64,000 nt of DNA from Desarmillaria ectypa (Eukaryota > Basidiomycota > Agaricomycetes > Agaricales > Physalacriaceae): NCBI GenBank assembly GCA_030407005.1, contig JAUDYN010000002.1, forward strand, positions 3,472,001 to 3,536,000. Reading direction: 5' to 3'. A model generated the notes under the pieces. It searched no databases and was not told the origin of the DNA. It saw only the letters and a program-made list of their open reading frames with translations. A program made the translations under genes and the position numbers. This document shows positions 45,027-56,999 of the stretch, in pieces. The stretch's first letter is position 1. The number at the start of each line of letters is the position of its first letter.

Positions 45027-47028
45027 ATGTTGGTCCCGACTATCATCAAGGGCATGTCTCGAGGAGGCGCCAGTGCACTGAAACGAACTCGACAGATCGC
45101 GTCGCACATGATGTCGACGACGGCCGAGGTATGCTGCAGCTCGCTGTCGCTTTTCACGACCAGAAATAATTTCAAAATTTCAGGATACGGTTAAATTCGA
45201 GTCTCTTTCGGAGTTGCGGACGTATACACTTAATCGGCCTGAAAAGCTCAATGCTCTCGACGAGCAAATGCTGGGTCTGCTACGACCCAAAATCGAGGTG
45301 GACACTCTGCTCCTCTGTCCTAGGATTACACTCATCATTATATCTTAAGTCTTGGAGCAAGTCTGATCTATGCGGAGTAATTCTAGGCAAAGGTGCGGGG
45401 AGAGCGTTTTGCGCAGGCGGTGATGTTGCTAGTGAGCTGGATTTATCCATTCCCGTCTCTCTGAATCTAAACGGAGATCTCGTACCGAGGTGTCGCGCAG
45501 AACGCGGCAAATCCTGCAACTAGGAAGCGCGCTATCAAGTTCTTCAAAGACGAGTACGTAGCCCCGACCCTTACCGTCCCTCTATTCCTATCCAGTGACG
45601 TTTAGGTTTGAACTGGACTATTTGTTGGCAACTATACAAAAACCATACGTGGCTTTGATGGATGGCATCACAAGTGAGTGTCAAGTTTTTAGATGTCTTC
45701 CCGCTCTGAAGGCGCGCGCTAGTGGGCGGTGGCGTTGGACTGTCTGCACCGGCAACCTTCAGAGTAGCCACCGAAAATACTTTGTTTGCTATGCCAGAGA
45801 CTGATATCGGCTATTGTCCTGATGTTGGTGGCAGTTACTATCTTTCCAGGCTTGATGGCGAAATAGGGACCTATCTCAGTTTGACTGGCGCCCGTTTGAA
45901 GGGCAGAGCGGTATTGTGAGTACAATTTGCGGCCCGCGGTATTTGATTGAAAGCGAGCGTACTAGTGACCATGGCTTGGCCACTCATTTCATTCCGTCCC
46001 GTCGGATTCCCACTATACTTGAAGCCCTGGCCGGTGTAGAGGATGCCGATTACGACACTGCATGTGTCGAAGTCAATGACATTCTTGAAGAGAATTCCGC
46101 AGAACGGGAATCTGACGAACCATCCTCACTGCTTGTTGGAGCTACACGCGTCGCTCTGGACTCTGCATTCCGTCACGATTCAGTGGATAAGATCATAGAC
46201 GATCTGACCAGGCTCAAGTCCGGCGAGGATGAGGTGGTTAATGGTTGGGCATCCAAGACGTTGGAACTTCTGCTGCTCCGCAGCCCCACTAGTTTGAAGG
46301 TCGCTCTCGCGGCCATACGCCGCGGACGGGATCTGGACCTATGGGAAGCACTCAACATGGAATTAAGAATAGCTACCGCTTACTGCGTACGTGGTATTTT
46401 CTTCGTATTATTCAAATGAAGTACACTGAAAACGTGCTAGTCAGGCGCTAGTTCGGATTTCATTGCTGGTATCACCGCTAAGCTCATCGACAAATCCAAG
46501 GGACCACCACAGTGGTCTCCAAGCTCCGTAAAAGATGTTACGGAGGATATCGTCTCGCGGTTTTTCTCGGCCGAGTCTGCATTCCTTGCTCAAGCGCCAA
46601 AATTATATCTTCCGGAAAATGATACAGCGCTGAAGGCCGGATCTACTAAAGAAACTGAAGATTCGGCGAACAAAGCGGGTGAGAAGAGCACGGGAAGCGT
46701 GGAAAGTGGTGGGGATAAGAAAGGCAAGGGAAATATCGTTCTCGACGGCCGGGATCGCGATATACGACCCCCTCCTGATTTCAGTGCTAAACCTCATGCG
46801 TACCATAAATATGGCCTGCCTACGGAGAAAGAAATCGAAGCTATCATCCGGGGCAACGATATTGACTCACCGGGAACAGGGTATACCATTGACGAAGTCG
46901 TAGAAAAGGTTCTTGGACATCACAATGGGAAAATGGGGATCCGGGAGAAGGTGCTTGAGATTGTAGAACGCAAGTGCAAGATTGTGGATAACGCGGATGG
47001 TAATTTTGTTTGGGTGAGCTGGAAGTAG
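45027..47028 (+). CDS. EHD3: 3-hydroxyisobutyryl-CoA hydrolase with mitoribosomal-type C-terminal extension
   Basis: An enoyl-CoA hydratase/isomerase-fold enzyme of valine breakdown, predicted in mitochondria (basic N-terminus [20 protein letters not shown]). Core motifs are [75 protein letters not shown] and [12 protein letters not shown]. After the HIBCH domain comes a long extension ending [19 protein letters not shown]...GNFVWVSWK. In yeast the homologue Ehd3 is also the mitoribosomal small-subunit protein Mrp5, and this tail fits that dual role (inference). Exons are 45027-45128, 45184-45297, 45350-45431, 45490-45553, 45606-45673, 45723-45915, 45966-46386 and 46441-47028, giving 543 residues. 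Confidence 0.9.
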
Positions 47029-48003
47029 ATTTGCGTCTGGTCGATGAGATTGGTTGGATTTCTGATGAAGCTCCAATTTCACTGCTTACAATAGTTACAC
47101 TCGATCTTAGCGCCACAAATTGTATTTCCGGAGCGCTTGTCTTCTTCTCGTGGAGCAGATAGTTGCGAACGGTATTCACGCCGTGTGTAAATGTAGATAA
47201 TAAGTTTAGTCATCTAACTGAAGCGACCTTGTTTAAGCAAACGGCCTCAACGGAGAAGGAACCAACAAAAAGTGAAGAAAGATGCCAAGCCGTGATGTGA
47301 GAACGAGTTTCGTCTCTAAAAAAAAAAGTTGCTGTGCACAACAGTGCCGGACGGAGCACGGTGGTCATCGGGAAAAAGCTGTCCATGACGTTTTCTGAAG
47401 GACGTTGTAGTGAATCATCGGCTACTTGACGATACAACAGATTGCAAGTAATAGATACCGTCAATGACTCAACACTGATCCAAACAAGACAGAACGGCAC
47501 GGTCGGATTATACTTCTGCTCATTAAAAAAGTGGGCTGACAGAAGGAGAATGGTTTGCCATTTCATGAATGACATTCGGCAGCCTCGCAACTTGAGCAGG
47601 CGGGCGACATCAACTTCAATCGAACCGATGCGATTATTGAAGCAAGACACGTGTTGAGATCAGCACAGCCACTGTAGTGGTTCTCGTTGTAAAACGGAAG
47701 TGAGATCAGTAACGAAATTGCCCCATATCGTTTCGCATAGGAAACGGCTATTGGGGTAAGATGAAGAAAGGGTCGCGACCTGGAATCTTGAGATCTCAGG
47801 GTCGAGTCTCTTGCTCTACATATGCCCGGATCGCTCGTTTCCGATATACACAGTCGTGGATCAACGGAACAACTGGCACGAGTTGGAAAAAATACAGCTG
47901 AAAATACGGCGCGCGACGTTTAATTATTGCTGATGTATGATGTCTCCGCTGTACGAGGCTATATAAATGCCAAAGGGACAGCGAGTCAAACCCCATCTCA
48001 ACC
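47029..48003. other. Spacer of 1 kb before the IDO gene
   Basis: No gene was recognised. A TATA-like TATAAAT at 47962-47968 lies about 42 bp before the IDO start. Confidence 0.45.
47962..47968 (+). promoter_or_regulatory. TATA-like element of the IDO gene
   Basis: TATAAAT lies in the context GGCTATATAAATGCC, 42 bp upstream of the start codon. Confidence 0.5.
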
Positions 48004-49544
48004 ATGGAAAGAATACTTCACAGCTCAGCTTACCATTGCTCCACTGGCTTGCCTCTCGACATCGTCTACCTACTACCTTCCCCCTACCACCTTCTCAGAC
48101 GCGCCCTCTCGCTGTTCAACTCGATGAACAGCTTTACCCCCTCTCGCAAGACCATCGACATAACTCGTTCACCCTCAGAATTCGACATCGACGATGAAAC
48201 AGGCTTCTTGCCTCACCAACCGCTTCCCAAACTTCCTTCCAAGTACGCCATATGGGAGCTGGCCTTGTCTGACGCGTCCGAGGCCCTAGTCTTGGGTACA
48301 GATGACAGTGACGATGCCATAAACAAACGGCATAGGGGAGAAGCTTGGAGATCCAATATCAAATTGGTAAGTTCTTGGCCGTCGCAGTTTTGAAAATCGC
48401 CATTGATGAGGATTTTTACTAGTGGCCTATTCTCGACGTAGTCGATCTGCAATCTGAAAAGTTGCTGCTTCAGAGAGCGCATCACGTTCTCGCGTATCTA
48501 GCGCACTACTATGCGCACTCCGCCACGTCGGAGGACGCGTCCCCGGTTCACGTACCCGAATCTCTCGCTATTCCCCTTGTGGAAGTATCACGTCTCCTTG
48601 GAATCGCACCGATCCTTACCTACGCCGATACCGTGCTATGGAACTGGGAACTCATAAATCCCGCGCAGCAACTTTCCATAGAGAACATGCGAGTGTTGGA
48701 CGTGTTTTCCGGTACTGACGACGAGCGATTTTTCTACTCTGTCAGCTATACGGTAGAGCTTCGAGGCGTAGAGGCGTTGCACATCATAGACGAGTACAAC
48801 CGACTACCCAATCTGTCCACGTATATCGCTACGTCTAAAGTCGCTAGGGATTTGGATCGGTTGACGGGAATAATAGAAGACATCAGCGACATCATACAGT
48901 CGGTGCAGCCATTATGTGATCCGCATGTCTTCTATTGGGAGGTTCGACCATGGTTTTGCGGAAGCGATGCCAGTGGTCCAGATGCTCCCGGGTGGATATA
49001 CGACGGTGTGCCGGACTGTCATCTTCTAGACCTGAGTGGACCGTCGGGTGGACAGAGCACGCTCATGCACGCGCTGGACGTTTTCCTTAACATCGATTTT
49101 TCACAGCGGGAAAAACGCCTTCCAGCTCCTTCGGAACAGAACAAGGGCGGTGACGGCGGATTCATGGAGAGGATGAGGCGTTACATGCCCGGACATCATA
49201 GGGATTATTTGCTGCATCTGGCCAGCACTCCGAGATCCGTGAGGGAGCTGGCGCGGAGCACACCATCGCTTCGCGAGCCGTACGATGCGGCGGTCATGGC
49301 TCTAAAAAAGCTGAGAGATCTGCACATGCGAATTGCCTGCCGCTACATTGTCAATATGTCACGGACGAAAAAAGGAATCCCGGCGGGTTGTCCGGTCAGT
49401 GCGATGATGGACAGGATGGACAGACAGAACAGCCAGAATTCGGACCAGACAGCAGTCCGAGGTACAGGTGGCAACGAGGTGTCGCGCCTGTTGAAGGCGA
49501 CTCGAGACGCTACCCGACGCGCCATGTTGAAGGGCAACATTTAA
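48004..49544 (+). CDS. Indoleamine 2,3-dioxygenase (fungal IDO)
   Basis: A heme enzyme that opens the indole ring of tryptophan to N-formylkynurenine, feeding NAD synthesis. Family landmarks are HVLAYLAHYYAHSA, VPESLAIPLVEVSRLLGIAP, TYADTVLWNWELINP, ERFFYSVSYTVELRGVEALH, FYWEVRPWFCGS, GGQSTLMHALDVFL and HHRDYLLHLASTPRSVREL. RDLHMRIACRYIVNMSR carries the likely proximal heme histidine. Two exons, 48004-48366 and 48423-49544, give 494 residues. A TATA-like element precedes the start by about 40 bp. No break or odd residue was noticed. Confidence 0.92.
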
Positions 49545-50147
49545 TGGACGCCATGGGAGAATGATTGATGTCTCTTAAGGGATCATGCGGAGAGCAAACG
49601 TCGGGAGGTTGCGATGACAAGCGATAAGTATCTAGGTTACAATGACTTTTGGGTCACAGTTAGTAGTGATAATCTAAAATTTCGTTAATAAGTTTACGGT
49701 ATAATTTGTGATGATCAGGCACCAGAAAATTTCGGACGCAGGGGATAGTTGATAGTAGCTAAATTACGGTTGCCTATCTTGTTGTTCCGTTCGTTGTCAA
49801 TCGATTTTCGTGCAAGACGTCGAAATACGATATATGAGCAGTGTGTCAGATCGATGAGCAAACGTGTCGAGATTCGAGAGAGCCTATTTGATAATGCTGT
49901 AATACACGTTATTTTGCCACTGTCGTTGGGCGTCGAATTAGAGACATGTCGACATCTGGACTGAAGAAAATTGCTATCACGGCAGAGAGATAGATGGAAA
50001 AGTATTGGGACCTTGCATGAGGAGGATTGGCAGAAAGCCAAATCCGGACGAGGATTGTCTTCCCACGACTGTGGCGTGGGATAGCGTTCTGCGTGACTCG
50101 GCGCGTTTACTGACAGTCACGCGCCTCTGTCTTTCATTTTCACCACC
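49545..50147. other. Spacer between IDO and RPA1
   Basis: About 600 bp with only short domain-less frames. It holds the IDO 3' end and the RPA1 promoter. Confidence 0.4.
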
Positions 50148-52386
50148 ATGTCCTATAATCTCACTACTAACGCTTGCTCGCGTCTCACTCTATCCGATAT
50201 GGAAGATAAGATATTTCAAAGCCAAGTCACTCTCCAGGTCCTGTCTACCAAGAAAGTACCTCAAACCAAGGGCGCGCAGGACCGGTATCGTATCATCCTG
50301 TCAGATGGCATGCACTACATTCAGGCTATGTTGGCTACCCAGCTAAACTCGCTGGTGGACGAAGAGACGGTGACGAAGAACACTGTCATCTTGGTCGAAA
50401 AAATGACCTGCAGTGTTGTGCAAGAGCGAAGGTACGCGTCACTGTGTCTGTGTCGCGATATTAGTCTAAACACGTCCAGGTTGATTGTTGTGCTCGAGAT
50501 CCGAGTGCTTGGCACTCCTGCGGAAAAAATCGGCAACCCTGTCTCCCTCAACAAGACTGACGGCACCCCTGCCCCAGCACAGGGGACCTCCAGCGCGTCG
50601 ACTGGAGTGACTCCACGCCCACCGCAGTCACATCAAAAGCAGTCAGGTCAGCCTCAGCGGACTGGATCCGGCGTGAAATTGAATTGGCATCCCATTGAGG
50701 GCCTGAGTCCATACCAGAACACGTGGACCATCAAGGCGCGCTGCACTCATAAATCGGACATGAAGACATGGTCCAATCAGCGCGGTGAAGGAAAGCTTTT
50801 CAACGTCACGCTAATGGACGAAACGGGCGAGATTCGCGGCACTGCTTTCAACACTGTGGCCGATGATCTATATTCCAAATTCGAGGAGGGTAAAGTCTAC
50901 TACGTCTCCAAGGCCAGGGTCAATTTGGCTAAGAAGATGTTTTCGAACCTGGCGAATGATTACGAACTTGCGTTTGAACGCAATACCGTTATCGAGGAGG
51001 TATGCTCTGTTGCAGATTACGTGATTTTTTTCTGACGTTTGTAACAGTGTCTTGAAACCACAGGTCTGCCGATGGTGAAGTACAGTTTTGTATCACTTGC
51101 TGGCCTCGAGGGAATCGCAAAAGATGCTACCTGTGGTAAGTAATCATTTAACTTGCATAACTCTATTGTTAAACTACTGTATCTGTCTATCAGATGTCAT
51201 CGCTGTTGTGAAAGAAGTTGGTACCGTCAGTGAGATCGTATCAAAGGCGACTTCCCGGACTGTGAGTGGGACTATCTGTCCGATCATTTCTCCTCCAACT
51301 CACGGATGCCGTTGACAGACGAAAAAGCGGGAGTTGACCCTTGCTGATCAGTCAAACTTTTCCGTTCGTCTCACCTTGTGGGGCAAGCAAGCTGAACAAT
51401 ATCAACATGAAAACGAACAACCCGTCATTGCATTCAAAGGAGTCAGGGTCGGCGATTTTGGTGGTAAGGGCAGCTTTATCTAATGACCGGATAAACGGAC
51501 TCATGTCATCAGGACGCTCACTTTCCATGGTCAGTTCGTCCATGATGTCCGTCAACCCTGATATAGAGGAAGCATTCGCTCTCCGTGGTTGGTATGATAA
51601 TGAAGGTCAAACGTCTACGTTCCAGGCCCACAGCCGAGGTGCCGCTGCAGGCGCCAGCGCTGGTGGCTTCAACCGCTCCCAAATGCGGAGCTTGTTGGAA
51701 GTCAAGGAGTCCGAAATGGGTCAGTCTGATAAAACTGAATACTTCTCAACGCGCGCAACCGTCATGCACATCAAGTCCGACAACATTGCCTATCCAGCGT
51801 GTCAAAACGAGTCGTGTAACAAGAAGGTCGTTGAAATCAACCAGCACTGGAGATGTGAGAAGTGCGAACAGGACTTTAAAAGTCCTTCTTACAGGTAAGG
51901 TTATTTTCAACACTGCCCGGCATGGCTGACTACCCTGTTACCGTTAGATACATTATTTCCATGGCTGTGGCTGACTGGTCTGGTCAGGCATGGCTTAATG
52001 GCTTCAATGAAGTTGGCCAAATGATTTTTGACATGTCTGCGGATGAGCTGATGGCGAAGAAGGTAGGCGTCTCTTATTCGGGAGTGCCCTCTGCCCTCAC
52101 TGATAATTCGTGTCGTTACAGAACGAGGATGATTCTCAATTCAATTCCATCATGCACCGAGCAAACGGTACAACGTACAACTTCTCTTGTCGCGCCAAGC
52201 AAGATTCGTATAATGTATGCTCGTTGATTATGTTTTTTCTTGCTCCCGTTGACGCCGTTTTCCATATAGGACACTGTCAGAGTGAGGTACGGCATCTCGC
52301 GGATCAGTAAGCTGGATTACAAGGAAGAATGCAATGCCTTACTTGACCTGTTGAATACTCCTTGGGCAAGCCGGCCCGCGGCGTAG
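50148..52386 (+). CDS. RFA1: Replication protein A large subunit (RPA70)
   Basis: This is the single-stranded DNA-binding subunit for replication, repair and recombination. The N-terminal OB fold (SDGMHYIQAMLATQLNSLV, LIVVLEIRVLG) is followed by a Gln/Ser/Pro linker. DBD-A comes next (LSPYQNTWTIKARCTHKSDM, WSNQRGEGKLFNVTLMDETG), then DBD-B (DVIAVVKEVGTVSEI, RELTLADQSNFSVRLTLWG). DBD-C has a zinc ribbon (YPACQNESCNKKV...WRCEKCEQDF) and YIISMAVADWSGQAWL. Exons are 50148-50431, 50480-50999, 51048-51135, 51194-51261, 51319-51463, 51513-51894, 51948-52062, 52122-52214 and 52270-52386, all GT-AG and in frame, giving 603 residues. Confidence 0.95.
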
Positions 52387-52736
52387 CATGCTTTTAATTG
52401 TGTTGATCTGTTCCTTTGCTACGAATCTGTTCAATGTACTATAGCTAGACTGCCTACACGAAATTTTCCATTGTTTTCTTATTGTGTGGCACTTGAGGGG
52501 AATTAATTCCATCAGTCCAGTTTTTCCATAGTGACGGCCCGATGTTTGGTCCAATTGTGGACGCGTGCCTCTTTCTGCCACTACCCTCACCGTTGTCGGG
52601 CGCGTCTCTATCTGGTTCCGTGACGGCTCCGGGCTTCATATACCTTCGCTCTCTACCACTGTCGTTCATCTAGCGCGACTTGCTATACTTTTGTTGCTTT
52701 TTTCGTCAACGGACGCGACTTACTCTACCCTTCAAC
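52387..52736. other. Spacer between RPA1 and the unknown membrane-protein gene
   Basis: The 350 bp hold the RPA1 3' end and the next promoter; no gene is seen. Confidence 0.4.
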
Positions 52737-55700
52737 ATGGCTATCAAAACGCCGTCGCGTTACGGACGGCCGGCTAGTCCTGGTGTTACGCCAGGAAAGC
52801 GCGTTACGAGTCCGACGTCATTCTCAACATCAAACTACTCAACCACAATCAACGGCACGCAAAAGCTGAACATCGTGACTCGAATCGCGATTGAGGGCAA
52901 GGCGAACAGGGATAAGGATGTTGCAAACATTAAGATGTACCTCAAGGTGCGTGCTCCTGTTCTTGGTCGCCCTTTTTTTCTGGGTCCTGAGCGCGTCTTC
53001 TAGATGTCTGTACCTGTGGACCAAGTCGAGCCAGGAACGACTATCCCATTGTTTCCTGGTACGTCTCTTCGTACCGACCTCTGTGGCATAAAATGACAGC
53101 CGAAATTAGAGGAGAATATAAAGGTTGCGTTGTCCCAAGTGCATCCGCTCGACAACAACTCTGTTCCGTATCATTTTTCTTCCGCTGTGTCGCCGCTGTT
53201 GAATAATGCCGCTCGAGCGCTGAATCTTCCCGCAAGGTCCCCAGAATCATTTAATGAAGTATTCAATCTATCCCCGAGCCCTGTTCATGCCTCAACATCA
53301 ACTACTTCCGCCCGATCTTCTAAAGCGAATACAAGTGATGTTCCAGGGGTTGTGGACGAGCGGTATACCGGCAAGATTCTCGTCAGCGGGTACAACATAT
53401 CCTACGTCCTTCCCAAAGTATTTCCCCAGTGCTCTGAACCTCATTCCCGTATTTCGTTTGGACGTCGCCGCGGGTCCGTTGGCGATCGGAATCACGTCCA
53501 GTTCATGGCTGCCATTGAGTTGATGGTTCCGTACGTCTCAAGACCACCGCGCGCGCCGTATTTGGTACGTGTTTGAGGCGCAGTGGGTTCCTGTCTTCTG
53601 ATCTAAAAGAATTTAGCTTTCCATACCAACTCCCCGGTGCCTACACAATAACATTAAGCTACGGATATTTCCTCCCAGGGACTCCTTAGCCTCGACAGCA
53701 TCGCTCTCTGATGATGACGCAGGGACGTGGGATCTTACGTCTGATCCCCATGTCAGTCGCCCTACGCGCATGTCGCGTACGAACTCGTACAATAACTTTG
53801 CAGATGACGAATCCAGTGATTCCTCCGCCGGCGGTCTTCTCGAAGGTATTGGTATCCAGGGCACATTTCCTAGTACAGAAAGGATACGAGTGAGGTAAGT
53901 CTTTTCCAGCGCATTAGTTCGGATGAGCTGCCTGACCAAGGCTCTCCAAGGTGGGCGAAACCTATGAAGAACATTGCTAATGGAGACTCGGCTGGAAGGA
54001 GGCAAGTCGGAACAAAAGAGGTCCAGGGTACGATGACTTGCACTGTGAGAGGGAAAACGAAACACCCCGACAGAGCGGGCATTGAAGGAATCCTCATGGA
54101 TGTAGAATACAAGGGAACATGCAAAGGCATCTGGTTCCCTGGTGTTGCTACTCTCTTGGGAATGGACGTTGGCCTAGTTTCGAAAGGTTCCGACGTTTCA
54201 TGGGTAGCAGGCTACCCTAACAATTGGCAAGTTACGGGCGGTACCGGTTTTACAGGTTTTGACGTAGGTATACCTCCGCCGACTGATGCCCAACGACATG
54301 ATTCGTTTGATTCCAACTCATCTCACGCTGTGCTCTCATCAATGGCAGCCAAAGAGTCTGCCAAGGCAAACTCTGCGTCCTCATCAACGCCATCGCTGCT
54401 CCGTGCACCGTTGCCGGTCCAAAATGTTGCTGACTATTCCTTCGAAGGATCTGCGTCTGCCATATCATCAATACCTTCGACAGGTGCGTCGATGGTGGGT
54501 CTTTCTGCGTCGGAACCAGTACCATCACCTCCCCCCAATCAAGCAATCACGTTGCACATCAACATGAACGAACTTCTCCCACCTTCGCGTAACACGTTCA
54601 CATTCACGATCACCGGTACCATCCTTATTACCCCCAAAACACCCGGAACGCCATCAGGAGGCGAATCTGAATCAGATCCCGAACCCGTTCTGCTCCCTGG
54701 ATTCACTGTTTTTGGCACAGATTCCGAGATTGTATCAATCATTGTACGCAATGAAGTTGATCGTGGTAGCGCCAATGTGGAGGTATTCAACTCCACTGGA
54801 GATTACCGACGCGATGCCCAAGTACGTAAGACGGTACTCCAGAAAGGCGGGCACACCAAGTGTGGCGATGGTGGGGGAAGGATTGCCCTACGCAGCGTTG
54901 CGATTAACGGCAAGCTACCTCCCAGTCGTCCGCGAACTCCCAGCAACCAGGGATATCTAAATACTTCGCACTCATCTTCTCCCGCGCTGCTTATGAAGAT
55001 GCTGTCTTCAGTGAACCAAACCAAACAGGATATGCCTGTGATTATCCCGTCTGTAACTGCAACAGTTACGCCACTTGTGTTACGAGAGGGCTCGCATCTC
55101 GGTGCTTATGCAGTACGGGTGAGTTTGACTGCGATGGCGGATCCGGATTCCGAGTGGTTGGAGTTTGGGTTGGGATCTTTGGAGCAAGTGTCATCTTCGA
55201 ACGGTAAACGACCACCGAAAGTGGATCTCGCGTGCGTTAGTGTGGAGGGTGTACCTGTGAAGTACGAAGCCACTGCTGCTGCCAAGCAGCATCATCAAGA
55301 TGGCGGCGTTCCGTTTGAGCAGATGAGCGGGAAGGAGTGGATTAGCTGGGTCCGAGTACATATCGGATCGATGAACGGTGGTTCCGTTGTCGTGGACTAT
55401 GTTGTCAAGGCGGACAACGGTGCAGGGAAAGGGAAAGCTCGAGAAGACACCCGGTTTGATGTGTTTTTACCTACATTTGCTGTCCCGATTGGTAGGCTGG
55501 AAGTTATTGTTGACGATGTCCCTGGTGTGTTTCGTATTCCCCCAAGTTTCCTGTCTACGTCGTACTCATCTATTTACAGGACACGGGATTACTTGTTTGG
55601 ATTCGAATTTTCAGTATCACCAATCAAAACGACGTCTACTACACTACTCTACGGAAGAATTTTTCTACCCTCACCTTACATTGGCATTAGATTCCTCGCC

Positions 55701-56262
55701 TTCGGATAGCGGATCAATATTGTCCTGGTGGAAATCTGGGCTATATATGTGCATAGTGTCCCTGGTTGTTTCATGCGCCTTTTTCCTACCACTATCCTCC
55801 CAGCTCAGACGCGTTGGCCAGTCCTTGGATGGCTACTCGTTGGTTGCAGGCTCTCATTGGAACGATGAACCCAGACCTGTCGTCGTGACTACCACTGTGT
55901 ATTCGAATACGCGACGGCGGTCCGCCGACGAATCGGCGACTCCGGAACCGTCAAGCAGTGAAGATATCTATCACCCTTCGCCCACTTCGAATTCGCACAT
56001 CACTACCACCATTACTACTACCACACCTGAAACCAAACCTGAGCCGTCCTTGGAAACGCCCCCACCACAGGTGATTTGGGAATCGACATCTTCGTCGTCT
56101 TCCCAAGCCATACAACTCCACTACGATTGGGAATCCTGGCAAGCCCTCCTAGCGATGTCTTGGGAAGATCTACGTCCTCTGCGGGATAAGGTTATAGAGA
56201 GCCTAGAGTCTCTCTGGCAAATTGTCAGGAAGGCCTATCATTATCCTTTACCACCTCCGTGA
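52737..56262 (+). CDS. Large single-pass membrane protein of unknown function
   Basis: I do not recognise this gene. Six exons (52737-52946, 53004-53058, 53110-53564, 53617-53894, 53951-55524, 55580-56262) splice cleanly with GT-AG introns into 1084 residues, which argues that it is real and intact. The N-terminus is Ser/Thr-rich and basic (AIKTPSRYGRPASPGVTPGK), followed by beta-strand-rich segments (IAIEGKANRDKDVANIKMYL, YTGKILVSGYNISYVLP, GTMTCTVRGKTKHPDRAGIE, NTFTFTITGTILITPKTPG) resembling a series of Ig-like or C2-like folds. A hydrophobic helix near the C-terminus (LYMCIVSLVVSCAFFLPLS) precedes a Thr/Pro-rich tail (TTTITTTTPETKPEP) and a Trp-rich acidic segment. The layout suggests a tail-anchored or type I membrane protein, but that is only inference. 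Confidence 0.75.
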
Positions 56263-56999
56263 CGTTTTTTTTTTATTACTCTTAGCTCTCGATGTGCTTT
56301 CTGATGCTGTTATGTTTATGATATGATTTATGTAGTGTGCATAGGCCTGATATACACGATTTTCTTGGGATTGTATTTGCGTATAATGGTAGTTTTGTTT
56401 TTATCTTTCTCGGCCGCATAAGAAATCAACAAGAACTTGAAAGACTGCTCTTACAAGCTGACGCTGAGCGTTTATTATTGTAGCAAACCTCATTCATCAC
56501 ACAGTCTAGTTAATATTCTTCTGGTATGTTACTTGTATGGTCATTTATGCCCTCTTCGTTGCACTAAATTTCACAAGAGTGTATCGACTGCCAGTAGCCC
56601 AGCGCAGTTGCCGCCGGAGATCAAATCACAGGCCCAAAACTTGTCAATCGACCGCAACGTCAATTCTCATGTTCGAACGGACTGGGACATGCACTCAACG
56701 TTCAACAACAGAAAAGCGATTACTTCGTTCAGCGTCCATACAAGGATCTTCAATTGCCAAAAGCGACATGCAATCTTTAAATATGCAAAATTTGGTATGG
56801 CTTTCTCTATACCTTTGCCCTAGAGGTCGTGCCATTTAATCTCGCTTGCAAAGGATGCTGTCCATTCTGACCCGGAAACAGTAATCGCGAGGCGTCAGTC
56901 GTGAGCGCTTAGTGTGAGAATAGTCATGCAGCGGTCAATAACAATGCAAGTACAGCCACGTAACTACAGCTCCCTTCGTCTTGTACCACATCATACAGC
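56263..56999. other. Spacer of 0.7 kb, no gene recognised
   Basis: Two overlapping frames at 56437-56839 have no domain and no splice support. Confidence 0.4.

Noticed and set aside
47780..47830. Possible tRNA T-arm-like string GGTCGAGTCTC
   Set aside because: The rest of a cloverleaf and the GGTTCGAATCC consensus are missing; no tRNA or rRNA gene was seen in the window.
37993..49544. Possible secondary-metabolite or substrate-use gene cluster
   Set aside because: GH6 genes, NECAP, HIBCH and IDO have unrelated roles, and no synthase, transporter or pathway regulator is present.
56437..56839. Two overlapping frames of 100-128 residues after the unknown membrane-protein gene
   Set aside because: No domain, no splicing, overlapping frames; treated as spacer.
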